A stretch of DNA of 64,000 nt from Neisseria sp. Marseille-Q5346 (GCF_946902045.1 NZ_OX336253.1:248001-312000); one strand, 5' to 3'. Shown: positions 16,463 through 25,546, numbered from the stretch's first letter. A program made the numbers and translations. The notes: generated by a model from the letters alone, not told the origin.

Positions 16463-19252
16463 TTATTTATTAGGTCTAAATAAACGGTGATTAATGTTGC
16501 CGTTTGGTTCTTTTATATATTCAAAAACACCTTCTTTTCCTTTATATCCTCCAGGTATTTCTAGTTTCTGTCGCGTTATTCCATCCCCCCCCTTAATTTT
16601 TGTTACTTTACCATATCTTGAAAAACTATCAGCAGCTTCAGGGAAACTATGATAATCTCCAGATGAGGCCTGCCTTTTAACTTTTTCTGTATATCTTGTC
16701 CCTTTAAAGAAATTTTTTGCTTGGCACTTGCCAATACATAATTTTGCAGCTTTACCTAAAACAGGTCCTGTTATTGCACCGATACCAGCTCCAAGAGCCA
16801 CACTTCCATAATCAATATCATTCCATTCTTTACCATTAATTACATTAGAAGCGACTTGCATACCTGCATCGGTTGCAGCACCTGAAAGTGCACCCACTCC
16901 AATCGCAATCAGAATTGGTATAAAAGCTATATTTCCACTTGGATCTGTCCAAGTTTGGGCATTCGGCGCAAAAGCATACAAATTCTCCCCACCCATTAAC
17001 CCAATCGGATCCTGATTCACAAACCGCCCAACGTTCGGCTCGTAATACCTAAAGAAATTGTAATGCAGCCCCGTTTCACGGTCGGCATACTGGTTTTGCA
17101 GGCGGAAGGGCTGGTATGCGCTATCCGTTACCTTGGTTTCCTCTTTCAGACGGCCCCAGCCGGTGTAGTTGCCAAACCACAAGAGGTTGCCGTCTTTATC
17201 GGTCATCTCACGCGGGATACCGATTTGGTCGCAGTGGAAGTAGTGGGTTTGCTGGCGGTTTTCGCCTTCTTCGGTTGTCCAGTTTCGGACCTGTGCCAAA
17301 GGTTCGTAGCTGTCGGGATCGGTGTAGAGATAGGTATACCTGCCGTCAGGGTGGACTTCCTGCAAGAGGTGGCTGCCGTCCCAAACGAAGCGGGTTTGGT
17401 TTTCGAGGCCGTCTGAAACTTTTCCGTCTTTCAGACGGCCTTTGCCTATCCTTCTGCCCAGGGCGTCGTAGGTGTAGGCCCAAGTCTCTTTCGTGCCGTC
17501 TTTTTTGAAGATTTCCGCTTTAACCAGTTGGTCGTGCAGGTCGTAGAAATAGTTCTGTACTTCGCCGTCGGCCAGTTCGCGGTGGATCAGGTTACCGAAG
17601 TGGTCGTAGTAATAGGTCGTGCCGTTGTAGGTTTTCAGGCGGTTGTCGGGGACGGTAGGGCTATTGTTATCGGACAGGATATTGTGCGCGGGGTCGAAGG
17701 CGAACAGTTCGTTGCCGGCTTGGGTAATCCGGCCCAGTTTGTCGTACTCGAACCGGGTCGTGCTCGTCCGCTGGTCGGTACTGTGGGTTAGGTTGCCGGT
17801 ACGGTCGTAGCCGTAGCTGCGTTTGACGGCATAAGCCGATGCTACTGCATTTTTAGCTGTTTCGGTCTGCGTCAGGTCGTTGAGTGCGGCAATTTGCCTT
17901 TTCAGACGGCCTAAGGGATCGAGTTCGTAACGGCTGGCGAGTTTACCCTGTGTACGGTAGATTTCGCGGTGCAGCTTATCACGTTCGATGTCGGAGATGA
18001 CTTCGTCGTCGAGGCTGATTTGGTGCAGGTGGCCGCTGCCGTAATACAGATAGTTGATTTGTCTGCCGTCGGGCAGGACGGTGGTGGTACGGTTGCCGTT
18101 GAAGTCGTAGTGGTAGAGGATGCTTTCGGTAACGGGCAGGTACAGCATGTCGTACTGCGCATTGCGCCAGTCGGTTTCGGGCAATCCGTTTCGGGCATTC
18201 TCTTCCTTAGTCGGTACCCTCCATTGGTGCTGGCCGATGATTTGGCCGTTGCCGTTGTAGTCGAAGCAGGTAATGCTGTGGCTGTTGGCGGCACGGACGA
18301 GGTTGCCGTCCAGGTCGTATTGGTAAACGGTTTCCTGAACCTTGTCGTTGTTGCGGGCGAGGGTATGGATTAAGCGTCCCAATACATCGCGTTTGAACTC
18401 GGTAGTCCGCAGCGGGGTTTGGCCGTCGAGGCCGTCTGAAAGCGGGGCGGCGTCTTTTTTGGGGACGGGTTGTCCGCCCAGCTGCGCCATCAGTTTGGCG
18501 GCAAGGGAGGCTTCGTCGCCGAATTCACGCTGTTCAATCAGTTCGTTGCCGGCGTTGTAGCGGTAGCCGGTGAGCTTATGGTCGAAACCGCTTTCTGCAA
18601 TCAATCGGTCGAGGATGTCGTAGGCAAAGCGGTAGCGCGCACCGTTTTCATTGGTGAGGCCGACTAAGCGGCGGGCTTGGTCGTAATGGTAGCCGAAGGT
18701 ATGGCCCAAGGCATTGGTGCGTCGGGTCGGCAGACCGTCCTGGCCGTATTCGTAGGAGGTGGTGTGGCCTTCGCCGTCGGTATGGGTGGTCAGACGACCT
18801 GCGGCATCATAGCCGAAGGTCTCCTTGCTGCCGTCGGGATAGAGGGCGAGGGTGAGGTGTTGATTGGTGTCGTAGTGGTATTCGGTGTGCTGTCCCAGCG
18901 CATCGGTAATACGCGCCAGCTGTCCTTCGGGGGTGTAAGAGAGTTTGGTTTCGTAACCCGAACAGTCGGTAATCCGGTCGGGCTGATGGTTTTCGTTATA
19001 GTGGTATGCGGTACTGCTGCCGTTCGGATCGGTTACCGACAGCAACAGACCGTTGCCGGCATATTCGAAACGGGTGATGTGTTTCAGCGGGTCGGTATAG
19101 GCCAATCCGGCCGCATCGCGGATAATGCGTTGGCAGCCAGGTACGCTCCAACCCTCGCCGAGCCAGCCGGTACCGTCTTGGTCGGAATAATAGCTGCGGC
19201 TCCATACTAGAGGCAAAATGCCTTCAAAGGCAAAGTCGGTTTCACCCTCCAA
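16463..19252 (-). CDS. Rhs core with C-terminal toxin, 5'-truncated (cassette 5)
   Basis: An open frame of 929 codons begins at a TTG and encodes Rhs/YD repeats (many GYDRTGN, YEYGQDGLPTRR-type units), the RHS end ([27 protein letters not shown]) and the junction WTDPSGN, which lacks the usual DPxGL leucine. The toxin follows a hydrophobic glycine-rich linker (FIPILIAIGVGALSGAATD) and ends with a compact domain (YTEKVKRQASSGDYHSFPEA, GGDGITRQKLEIPG, INHRLFRPNK). Compared with the 1403-residue gene it lacks about 970 bp inside the core (junction at 19097, LAY|TDPLKH, in frame). The PAAR-like N-terminus is absent or out of frame, so it is probably not an independently delivered effector. Confidence 0.75.
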   Translation of the reverse strand: MEGETDFAFEGILPLVWSRSYYSDQDGTGWLGEGWSVPGCQRIIRDAAGLAYTDPLKHITRFEYAGNGLLLSVTDPNGSSTAYHYNENHQPDRITDCSGYETKLSYTPEGQLARITDALGQHTEYHYDTNQHLTLALYPDGSKETFGYDAAGRLTTHTDGEGHTTSYEYGQDGLPTRRTNALGHTFGYHYDQARRLVGLTNENGARYRFAYDILDRLIAESGFDHKLTGYRYNAGNELIEQREFGDEASLAAKLMAQLGGQPVPKKDAAPLSDGLDGQTPLRTTEFKRDVLGRLIHTLARNNDKVQETVYQYDLDGNLVRAANSHSITCFDYNGNGQIIGQHQWRVPTKEENARNGLPETDWRNAQYDMLYLPVTESILYHYDFNGNRTTTVLPDGRQINYLYYGSGHLHQISLDDEVISDIERDKLHREIYRTQGKLASRYELDPLGRLKRQIAALNDLTQTETAKNAVASAYAVKRSYGYDRTGNLTHSTDQRTSTTRFEYDKLGRITQAGNELFAFDPAHNILSDNNSPTVPDNRLKTYNGTTYYYDHFGNLIHRELADGEVQNYFYDLHDQLVKAEIFKKDGTKETWAYTYDALGRRIGKGRLKDGKVSDGLENQTRFVWDGSHLLQEVHPDGRYTYLYTDPDSYEPLAQVRNWTTEEGENRQQTHYFHCDQIGIPREMTDKDGNLLWFGNYTGWGRLKEETKVTDSAYQPFRLQNQYADRETGLHYNFFRYYEPNVGRFVNQDPIGLMGGENLYAFAPNAQTWTDPSGNIAFIPILIAIGVGALSGAATDAGMQVASNVINGKEWNDIDYGSVALGAGIGAITGPVLGKAAKLCIGKCQAKNFFKGTRYTEKVKRQASSGDYHSFPEAADSFSRYGKVTKIKGGDGITRQKLEIPGGYKGKEGVFEYIKEPNGNINHRLFRPNK
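17001..19098. repeat. Rhs core duplication, copy A
   Basis: This 2.1-kb stretch aligns with 20788-22885 at a constant offset of 3,787 bp, so there is no insertion or deletion along its length. The encoded core residues look identical between the two Rhs genes except at the toxin-proximal edge. Recent duplication or gene conversion is implied. Confidence 0.9.
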
Positions 19253-19478
19253 AACTTCAAACCGTGTATCGGATTCACCGGCCGACCGGCACCCACTGCA
19301 CCCTTACAGGACAGACAGGTTTTAGGGGGAAGTCTTTTGCTGAACTTGCCGTTCATATGGAACATATCGCCGGTGCGCACGATATAGCGTTTGCGGATTT
19401 TAACCGAGGAAGAATGGCGCATCGGCCAGGCCGGTTTGGTGGCGGTACGGGAAAGTATGCCCTTGCGGCCCGGAAGTT
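19207..19478 (-). pseudogene. Frameshifted N-terminal remnant of cassette-5 Rhs
   Basis: In the frame shifted from the main 929-codon frame, the minus strand encodes LPGRKG...RTATKPAWPMRHSSSVK and CLSCKGAVGAGRPVNPIHGL, the region after the PAAR-like domain in the full-length protein. A run of A residues is five long in the full-length gene (around 24015) and four here (around 19250), which puts the two parts out of frame. An in-frame TAA at about 19480 cuts the 5' end. Confidence 0.7.
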
Positions 19479-20244
19479 ATAAATAAAGTTGGATAATACT
19501 TGTTATTTTTTTTTGTGTTTCAACACTAATTTCCTGGTTAAAATTTTGGATTAATTTAAGAAAATCAATAATTAAGTTGATTTGATTAGTGTTAAATATC
19601 GTACTTTGGTCTCTTAGGGCAATATATAAAAAGTCAACAACGTAACCATATAAATAGAATTTAGATAAATTAGAAAAAATATATTTTAAACAGCAAGGAG
19701 TAAAATATAATATAGCCTTATTAGTAAAGGCTTGCCACTCTAGTGATTCAAGTATTGAGAGAAAATCATCGTATGTTATCTCAATCCAAGTTTTAGTAGA
19801 TAATTGCATTATAGAAAATATATAAAAGTTATCACTATCATCAAAACTTATGATGTTATTTTTATCAACTTTAAAAATTGGGAAAGTAGGCTTAATTTTT
19901 TCTTCTAGACAATTTCGTTCTTGTATATATTTTACCTCCATAAGAAATTTTTCAAATTCATAATTCACTCCTAAATCTTTGATAAACTTAGAAATATATT
20001 CTAAAAAATCATAAATTATATTAATTTCATTTTTGGTTAAAGATTGTAGTAAATTAAATAGTTCACTTACTTCTCCTTGGGATATGTTAGAATAATAGCT
20101 AAATAATTCTATGAAATAATCATTATCTATACTAGGATTTTCTATTGAGTTTAGTAAAAGTGTATTTAAATGTAAAGCATTTTCATTTTTTTGTTTATCT
20201 GACATTTGATTTTTAATTAACAAAATTAGATTGTTTTTTTTCAT
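19477..20244 (-). CDS. Putative immunity protein of the full-length Rhs effector (cassette 6)
   Basis: The gene encodes 255 residues and starts 17 bp after the 1403-codon Rhs gene, the normal place for the cognate immunity protein. It is AT-rich and mostly helical (DNDYFIELFSYYSNISQGEV near residue 40), acidic, without signal peptide or membrane segments. The second ATG (MSDKQKNENALHL, residue 14) is an alternative start; neither has a strong ribosome-binding site. Family not recognised. Confidence 0.6.
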   Translation of the reverse strand: MKKNNLILLIKNQMSDKQKNENALHLNTLLLNSIENPSIDNDYFIELFSYYSNISQGEVSELFNLLQSLTKNEINIIYDFLEYISKFIKDLGVNYEFEKFLMEVKYIQERNCLEEKIKPTFPIFKVDKNNIISFDDSDNFYIFSIMQLSTKTWIEITYDDFLSILESLEWQAFTNKAILYFTPCCLKYIFSNLSKFYLYGYVVDFLYIALRDQSTIFNTNQINLIIDFLKLIQNFNQEISVETQKKITSIIQLYL

Positions 20245-20261
20245 GTCTTACTTTCTATATT

Positions 20262-23200
20262 TTAAGGTATGGCAGCATTTGCAGGAATTGTTCCCCATAA
20301 AGGAGGGAGTAAAGAAGGCAAAAACCGAACAATTCGATAAACTATATATGCAGCTCCAGCACCAGCAACAACTTTTGCTCCTGTTTCTACAGTAGACCTC
20401 GGAACAGCAGGATTTTTCCACTGTTTAGGCTGAGGAACTGGTTTTGTCGCCCACTTCCACGCCCCAGAAGGGGGACTTCCACAACCTGAATCGTTCCACT
20501 CCTGCAAACGGTCTCTAAGGCTTTTCTGTTGATTCTTGATTTCCTGTTCATGTGTTTTCCACGACTGGGTACCAGGACCATTGCGACCATTAATTTGTTC
20601 ATTGAACCTATGGCGCAAACCATGAGTGCCACCATTGTTACATTTCCGTTTATCTCTATTAATTAATCTATCAATATCTTGCCCAATCTCTTCGCATGAT
20701 CGTTTTGACTTTCCTTTTAGACCTAATGGATCAAGCCAACGAGATATATTGAAGGCAAACATATAAAAATTACTACCTCCAAACAACCCAATCGGATCCT
20801 GATTCACAAACCGCCCGACGTTCGGTTCATAATACCTAAAGAAATTGTAATGCAGCCCCGTTTCACGGTCGCAATACTGGTTCTGCAGGCGGAAGGGCTG
20901 GTATGCGCTATCCGTTACCTTGGTTTCCTCTTTCAGACGGCCCCAGCCGGTGTAGTTGCCAAACCACAAGAGGTTGCCGTCTTTATCGGTCATCTCACGC
21001 GGGATACCGATTTGGTCGCAGTGGAAGTAGTGGGTTTGCTGGCGGTTTTCGCCTTCTTCGGTTGTCCAGTTTCGGACCTGTGCCAAAGGTTCGTAGCTGT
21101 CGGGATCGGTGTAGAGATAGGTATACCTGCCGTCAGGGTGGACTTCCTGCAAGAGGTGGCTGCCGTCCCAAACGAAGCGGGTTTGGTTTTCGAGGCCGTC
21201 TGAAACTTTTCCGTCTTTCAGACGGCCTTTGCCTATCCTTCTGCCCAGGGCGTCGTAGGTGTAGGCCCAAGTCTCTTTCGTGCCGTCTTTTTTGAAGATT
21301 TCCGCTTTAACCAGTTGGTCGTGCAGGTCGTAGAAATAGTTCTGTACTTCGCCGTCGGCCAGTTCGCGGTGGATCAGGTTACCGAAGTGGTCGTAGTAAT
21401 AGGTCGTGCCGTTGTAGGTTTTCAGGCGGTTGTCGGGGACGGTAGGGCTATTGTTATCGGACAGGATATTGTGCGCGGGGTCGAAGGCGAACAGTTCGTT
21501 GCCGGCTTGGGTAATCCGGCCCAGTTTGTCGTACTCGAACCGGGTCGTGCTCGTCCGCTGGTCGGTACTGTGGGTTAGGTTGCCGGTACGGTCGTAGCCG
21601 TAGCTGCGTTTGACGGCATAAGCCGATGCTACTGCATTTTTAGCTGTTTCGGTCTGCGTCAGGTCGTTGAGTGCGGCAATTTGCCTTTTCAGACGGCCTA
21701 AGGGATCGAGTTCGTAACGGCTGGCGAGTTTACCCTGTGTACGGTAGATTTCGCGGTGCAGCTTATCACGTTCGATGTCGGAGATGACTTCGTCGTCGAG
21801 GCTGATTTGGTGCAGGTGGCCGCTGCCGTAATACAGATAGTTGATTTGTCTGCCGTCGGGCAGGACGGTGGTGGTACGGTTGCCGTTGAAGTCGTAGTGG
21901 TAGAGGATGCTTTCGGTAACGGGCAGGTACAGCATGTCGTACTGCGCATTGCGCCAGTCGGTTTCGGGCAATCCGTTTCGGGCATTCTCTTCCTTAGTCG
22001 GTACCCTCCATTGGTGCTGGCCGATGATTTGGCCGTTGCCGTTGTAGTCGAAGCAGGTAATGCTGTGGCTGTTGGCGGCACGGACGAGGTTGCCGTCCAG
22101 GTCGTATTGGTAAACGGTTTCCTGAACCTTGTCGTTGTTGCGGGCGAGGGTATGGATTAAGCGTCCCAATACATCGCGTTTGAACTCGGTAGTCCGCAGC
22201 GGGGTTTGGCCGTCGAGGCCGTCTGAAAGCGGGGCGGCGTCTTTTTTGGGGACGGGTTGTCCGCCCAGCTGCGCCATCAGTTTGGCGGCAAGGGAGGCTT
22301 CGTCGCCGAATTCACGCTGTTCAATCAGTTCGTTGCCGGCGTTGTAGCGGTAGCCGGTGAGCTTATGGTCGAAACCGCTTTCTGCAATCAATCGGTCGAG
22401 GATGTCGTAGGCAAAGCGGTAGCGCGCACCGTTTTCATTGGTGAGGCCGACTAAGCGGCGGGCTTGGTCGTAATGGTAGCCGAAGGTATGGCCCAAGGCA
22501 TTGGTGCGTCGGGTCGGCAGACCGTCCTGGCCGTATTCGTAGGAGGTGGTGTGGCCTTCGCCGTCGGTATGGGTGGTCAGACGACCTGCGGCATCATAGC
22601 CGAAGGTCTCCTTGCTGCCGTCGGGATAGAGGGCGAGGGTGAGGTGTTGATTGGTGTCGTAGTGGTATTCGGTGTGCTGTCCCAGCGCATCGGTAATACG
22701 CGCCAGCTGTCCTTCGGGGGTGTAAGAGAGTTTGGTTTCGTAACCCGAACAGTCGGTAATCCGGTCGGGCTGATGGTTTTCGTTATAGTGGTATGCGGTA
22801 CTGCTGCCGTTCGGATCGGTTACCGACAGCAACAGACCGTTGCCGGCATATTCGAAACGGGTGATGTGTTTCAGCGGGTCGGTATGGGTCAGCAGGTTGC
22901 CCACTTCGTCATAGGTATAGCCGTGGTAACGGCTTTCGGTATCGCTTTTGCGGATCAGTCGGTAGTTGTCGTCATAGTCGAAATGCAGGATGACGCCGTC
23001 CGGACGGGTAATACTTTCTACCTGGCCTTCGTTGCTGTACTGATAACGGGTAACGCGTCCCATTGCATCGGTATGGCTGAGCAGACGGCCCAAGTCGTCG
23101 CGTTCCATCAGGTTGGTGCTGCCGTCGGCAAACACCCGTTTGGTCAACTCATTGTTGTAATCGTAATGATATTGCTCGGTACGGCCCAGTATGTCGGTTA

Positions 23201-24473
23201 CCTCGGTGTAACCTTCGTGATAGGTAAAACGCCATTCCTCGCCCAAGGAAGTCCGGTTGCGGATGACTTTGCCGGTCGGGGTGTAGTGGTCGTATTCGTA
23301 TTCCGATACCAATCCGGCCGCATCCGTATGCGACACCATCAGATTGTTCTTATAGCCGAAGCTGCGTTTGACATTACCGTCGCGGCCGATGACGCGGATC
23401 AGGTCACCACTGCCGTTGTATTCATAGCGGACCAGCGGCGTACCGACCCGAACGGTTTCGCCAAAGGCGGGTAAACCCTCCAACAGCGATACCGACAGCA
23501 GCCGCATTTTGGGCGACTGTTCATCAGCCACATTGCCGAAGTTCAGCGAGAATACCCGGCCGTTGCCGTCAATAATGTATTGCGGCAAACCGGTCAGCGG
23601 ATGATAGACGAAACGCTGATGGTTGCCGTTGGCGTCTTCCACCGCGACCAAAGGGAAGAGGGTGGAATCTTCATCCGAACCGTCTTCAGCGACCACCAAA
23701 GGGGCAAAACGCAGCGCTATCGAACCGTCCAGCGAAGCAATGACGTAATGGCCGTCCGGGTTCTTGCTGAACCAAATCTGTTCGCTCTCGAACAATACCG
23801 GCTCTTCGTCATCTTCATCGACTTCCGGCAAAGGGAACAAACGGCCCTGATCGTCGATATAGGCCAATCCGGCCGCATCGCGGATAATGCGCTGGCAGCC
23901 CGGTACGCTCCAGCCCTCGCCGAGCCAGCCGGTACCGTCTTGGTCGGAATAATAGCTGCGGCTCCATACCAAAGGCAAAATGCCTTCAAAGGCAAAGTCG
24001 GCTTCACCCTCCAAAAACTTCAACCCGTGTATCGGATTGACCGGACGGCCGGCACCTACCGCCCCCTTACAGGACAAACAGGTTTTAGGGGGGAGTCTTT
24101 TGCTGAACTTGCCGTTCATATGGAACATATCGCCGGTACGCACGATATAGCGTTTGCGGATTTTAACCGAGGAAGAATGACGCATCGGCCAGGCCGGTTT
24201 GGTGGCGGTGCGGCTTTTTACCCCTTTACGGCCAGGAAGGGCGATTTCGTCGCCATAAGTTTTATCCGTCTTACTGGCATTAAAGACAAAAGCAGGCTTG
24301 CGGTTGAGGCGTACGTCTTTGGCGACGGTCTTGGCACCGCCGAGATCGGCAAAGAGTGGGAAGGGGATGGGTGGAACGGAAGGGGGAGCGGGTGGAGGAG
24401 GCCAACAGAAATCGGGGACGGTAAAGACGACCCTGAAGTCGCTGCTTTTACGGGCGATTTTATTGACGGCCAT
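20262..24473 (-). CDS. Full-length PAAR-like/Rhs polymorphic toxin effector (cassette 6)
   Basis: The 1403-residue protein is the only complete Rhs gene here. Residues about 10-120 form a PAAR-like DUF4150 region (VPDFCWPPPPAPPSVPPIPF), which in type VI secretion sits on the spike tip. Residues about 150-1250 hold the DUF6531/YD-repeat shell. The RHS end ([27 protein letters not shown]) leads to the intact autoproteolysis-type junction WLDPLGL. The last ~140 residues are a unique toxin (SCEEIGQDIDRLINRDKRKC, GTHGLRHRFNEQINGRNGPG) ending in a hydrophobic stretch that could cross a membrane. I do not recognise the toxin activity. No T6SS genes lie in the window, so delivery would need a system elsewhere. 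Confidence 0.85.
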   Translation of the reverse strand: MAVNKIARKSSDFRVVFTVPDFCWPPPPAPPSVPPIPFPLFADLGGAKTVAKDVRLNRKPAFVFNASKTDKTYGDEIALPGRKGVKSRTATKPAWPMRHSSSVKIRKRYIVRTGDMFHMNGKFSKRLPPKTCLSCKGAVGAGRPVNPIHGLKFLEGEADFAFEGILPLVWSRSYYSDQDGTGWLGEGWSVPGCQRIIRDAAGLAYIDDQGRLFPLPEVDEDDEEPVLFESEQIWFSKNPDGHYVIASLDGSIALRFAPLVVAEDGSDEDSTLFPLVAVEDANGNHQRFVYHPLTGLPQYIIDGNGRVFSLNFGNVADEQSPKMRLLSVSLLEGLPAFGETVRVGTPLVRYEYNGSGDLIRVIGRDGNVKRSFGYKNNLMVSHTDAAGLVSEYEYDHYTPTGKVIRNRTSLGEEWRFTYHEGYTEVTDILGRTEQYHYDYNNELTKRVFADGSTNLMERDDLGRLLSHTDAMGRVTRYQYSNEGQVESITRPDGVILHFDYDDNYRLIRKSDTESRYHGYTYDEVGNLLTHTDPLKHITRFEYAGNGLLLSVTDPNGSSTAYHYNENHQPDRITDCSGYETKLSYTPEGQLARITDALGQHTEYHYDTNQHLTLALYPDGSKETFGYDAAGRLTTHTDGEGHTTSYEYGQDGLPTRRTNALGHTFGYHYDQARRLVGLTNENGARYRFAYDILDRLIAESGFDHKLTGYRYNAGNELIEQREFGDEASLAAKLMAQLGGQPVPKKDAAPLSDGLDGQTPLRTTEFKRDVLGRLIHTLARNNDKVQETVYQYDLDGNLVRAANSHSITCFDYNGNGQIIGQHQWRVPTKEENARNGLPETDWRNAQYDMLYLPVTESILYHYDFNGNRTTTVLPDGRQINYLYYGSGHLHQISLDDEVISDIERDKLHREIYRTQGKLASRYELDPLGRLKRQIAALNDLTQTETAKNAVASAYAVKRSYGYDRTGNLTHSTDQRTSTTRFEYDKLGRITQAGNELFAFDPAHNILSDNNSPTVPDNRLKTYNGTTYYYDHFGNLIHRELADGEVQNYFYDLHDQLVKAEIFKKDGTKETWAYTYDALGRRIGKGRLKDGKVSDGLENQTRFVWDGSHLLQEVHPDGRYTYLYTDPDSYEPLAQVRNWTTEEGENRQQTHYFHCDQIGIPREMTDKDGNLLWFGNYTGWGRLKEETKVTDSAYQPFRLQNQYCDRETGLHYNFFRYYEPNVGRFVNQDPIGLFGGSNFYMFAFNISRWLDPLGLKGKSKRSCEEIGQDIDRLINRDKRKCNNGGTHGLRHRFNEQINGRNGPGTQSWKTHEQEIKNQQKSLRDRLQEWNDSGCGSPPSGAWKWATKPVPQPKQWKNPAVPRSTVETGAKVVAGAGAAYIVYRIVRFLPSLLPPLWGTIPANAAIP
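20788..22885. repeat. Rhs core duplication, copy B
   Basis: Second copy of the 2.1-kb block described at 17001-19098, inside the full-length Rhs gene. Differences cluster at the toxin-proximal edge (for example the codons around 20870). Confidence 0.9.
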
Positions 24474-24562
24474 GGGGTGCTTTACTCCAGAGATTGGATA
24501 GTGATATAGAAGAATAATATCCGTTGACTGAATCTTACTTTATTTGGATATGAAAAGAAAAG

Positions 24563-24845
24563 CGTACTGAAAAATTTCAGATAGGATTTTTGTGTAAGTC
24601 ATTGTATAGCTAGGAGAAACAGGAATGAATAGACTAAAATACTAGCACTATGAATTTAACATAATATAAATTATGTAGTTTTTCCCTATACCTAACAATC
24701 GCCGTTGTTTATTCCTGTTTGTTAACTATTAGTCAATCTTAAAAGATTCCGTATAATACTCCAATTTTTAGTATAAAATCAATAGGTTTTAAGTTGCTTA
24801 ATTTTACTGTAACTCTACCACTGAATTAATGAGTAATGGAATAGT
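24563..24845 (+). repeat. Dispersed repeat, copy 2 (right flank of Rhs island)
   Basis: It matches copy 1 (8255-8612) from the degenerate DUS hairpin through TTTTTAGTATAAAATCAATA to TCTACCACTGAATTA, in the same orientation. With copy 1 it brackets the Rhs island as a ~16-kb direct repeat pair. The whole gap 24474-24914 holds this repeat and no gene. Confidence 0.75.
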
Positions 24846-24914
24846 GTCCAGGGAAAATAGCTTCTACTATACTAAGTACCTCCAACTTCCTTGAGATAAG
24901 TGCCTTAGCAGTTT

Positions 24915-25304
24915 GAGACCTTTGCAAAATTCCTTTTCCCCCGACAGTTGAAACCCAAACACAGGTTTTCGGCTGTTTTTGTTTCAAATATCCACTGATT
25001 CTACTCAAATACCCCCTTAATCCCTCTTGGATACCTGATTAATCAGGCATCCAACCGCCTTTTAGGCAGCAACAGGCGCACTTAGCCTGTTGGCGGCTTT
25101 CAAAAGGTTCAAACACATCGCCGTCAGATGGCTTTGTGCACTCACTTTGAGCAGACCAAAATAGGCTGCCCGCGCATAGCGGAATTTACAGTGTAACGTA
25201 CCGAAGCTTTGTTCGACCACATAACGGGTCTTCGACAAATATCGGTTACGCTTCGTTTGAGCTTCCGCCAGCGGACGGTTGCGGCAGGCTTTTCGCATTA
25301 TGTG
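24915..25304 (-). mobile_element. IS1106-type remnant (3' part of transposase and one end)
   Basis: The left terminal repeat GAGACCTTTGCAAAATTCC is present at 24915, followed by the same hairpin region as in the complete element and by 78 codons of the transposase C-terminus (25062-25298; KTRYVVEQSFGTLHCKFRYA). The match to the complete element stops at about 25304 (CGCATTATG), where unrelated DNA begins. Most of the gene and the other end are lost. Confidence 0.85.
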
Positions 25305-25397
25305 GGGAAAATTAGATGGAAATTATTGGTGTGGGTAAGGGTGGGAAGGGTTTACCTGTTGAGGCCGTCTGAAAAGTATAGACTGCCGAAGCCGCTT

Positions 25398-25546
25398 TAT
25401 TCGGCGATGCGTTCTATAGGCAAATCCGTATTTTCCAATAAATCCTGCGCCTGCCAGAGCCGCTCTGTTATGAGCCACTCACCGAAGTTCATGCCTGTGG
25501 CTTGAGAAAAATGGCGGATAAAGGTTCGGCGGGAAACGGTTAATTT
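25398..25546 (-). pseudogene. AraC-family regulator C-terminal fragment
   Basis: The minus strand reads KLTVSRRTFIRHFSQATGMN, then FGEWLITERLWQAQDLLENT and ends IERIAE plus stop. This is the helix-turn-helix segment of a GlxA/AraC-type regulator. Only about 48 codons remain; the N-terminal part is replaced by the neighbouring Sel1 gene remnant. Confidence 0.65.

Noticed and set aside
16463..24473. Possible CRISPR or tandem repeat array suggested by repeated blocks
   Set aside because: The repeats are coding duplications of the Rhs core and YD repeats, not short regularly spaced units; no cas genes are present.
22464..24509. Long plus-strand frames (336 and 309 codons) opposite the Rhs gene
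   Set aside because: Same kind of shadow; the minus-strand Rhs protein has clear domain structure and the duplicated core gives duplicate shadows.
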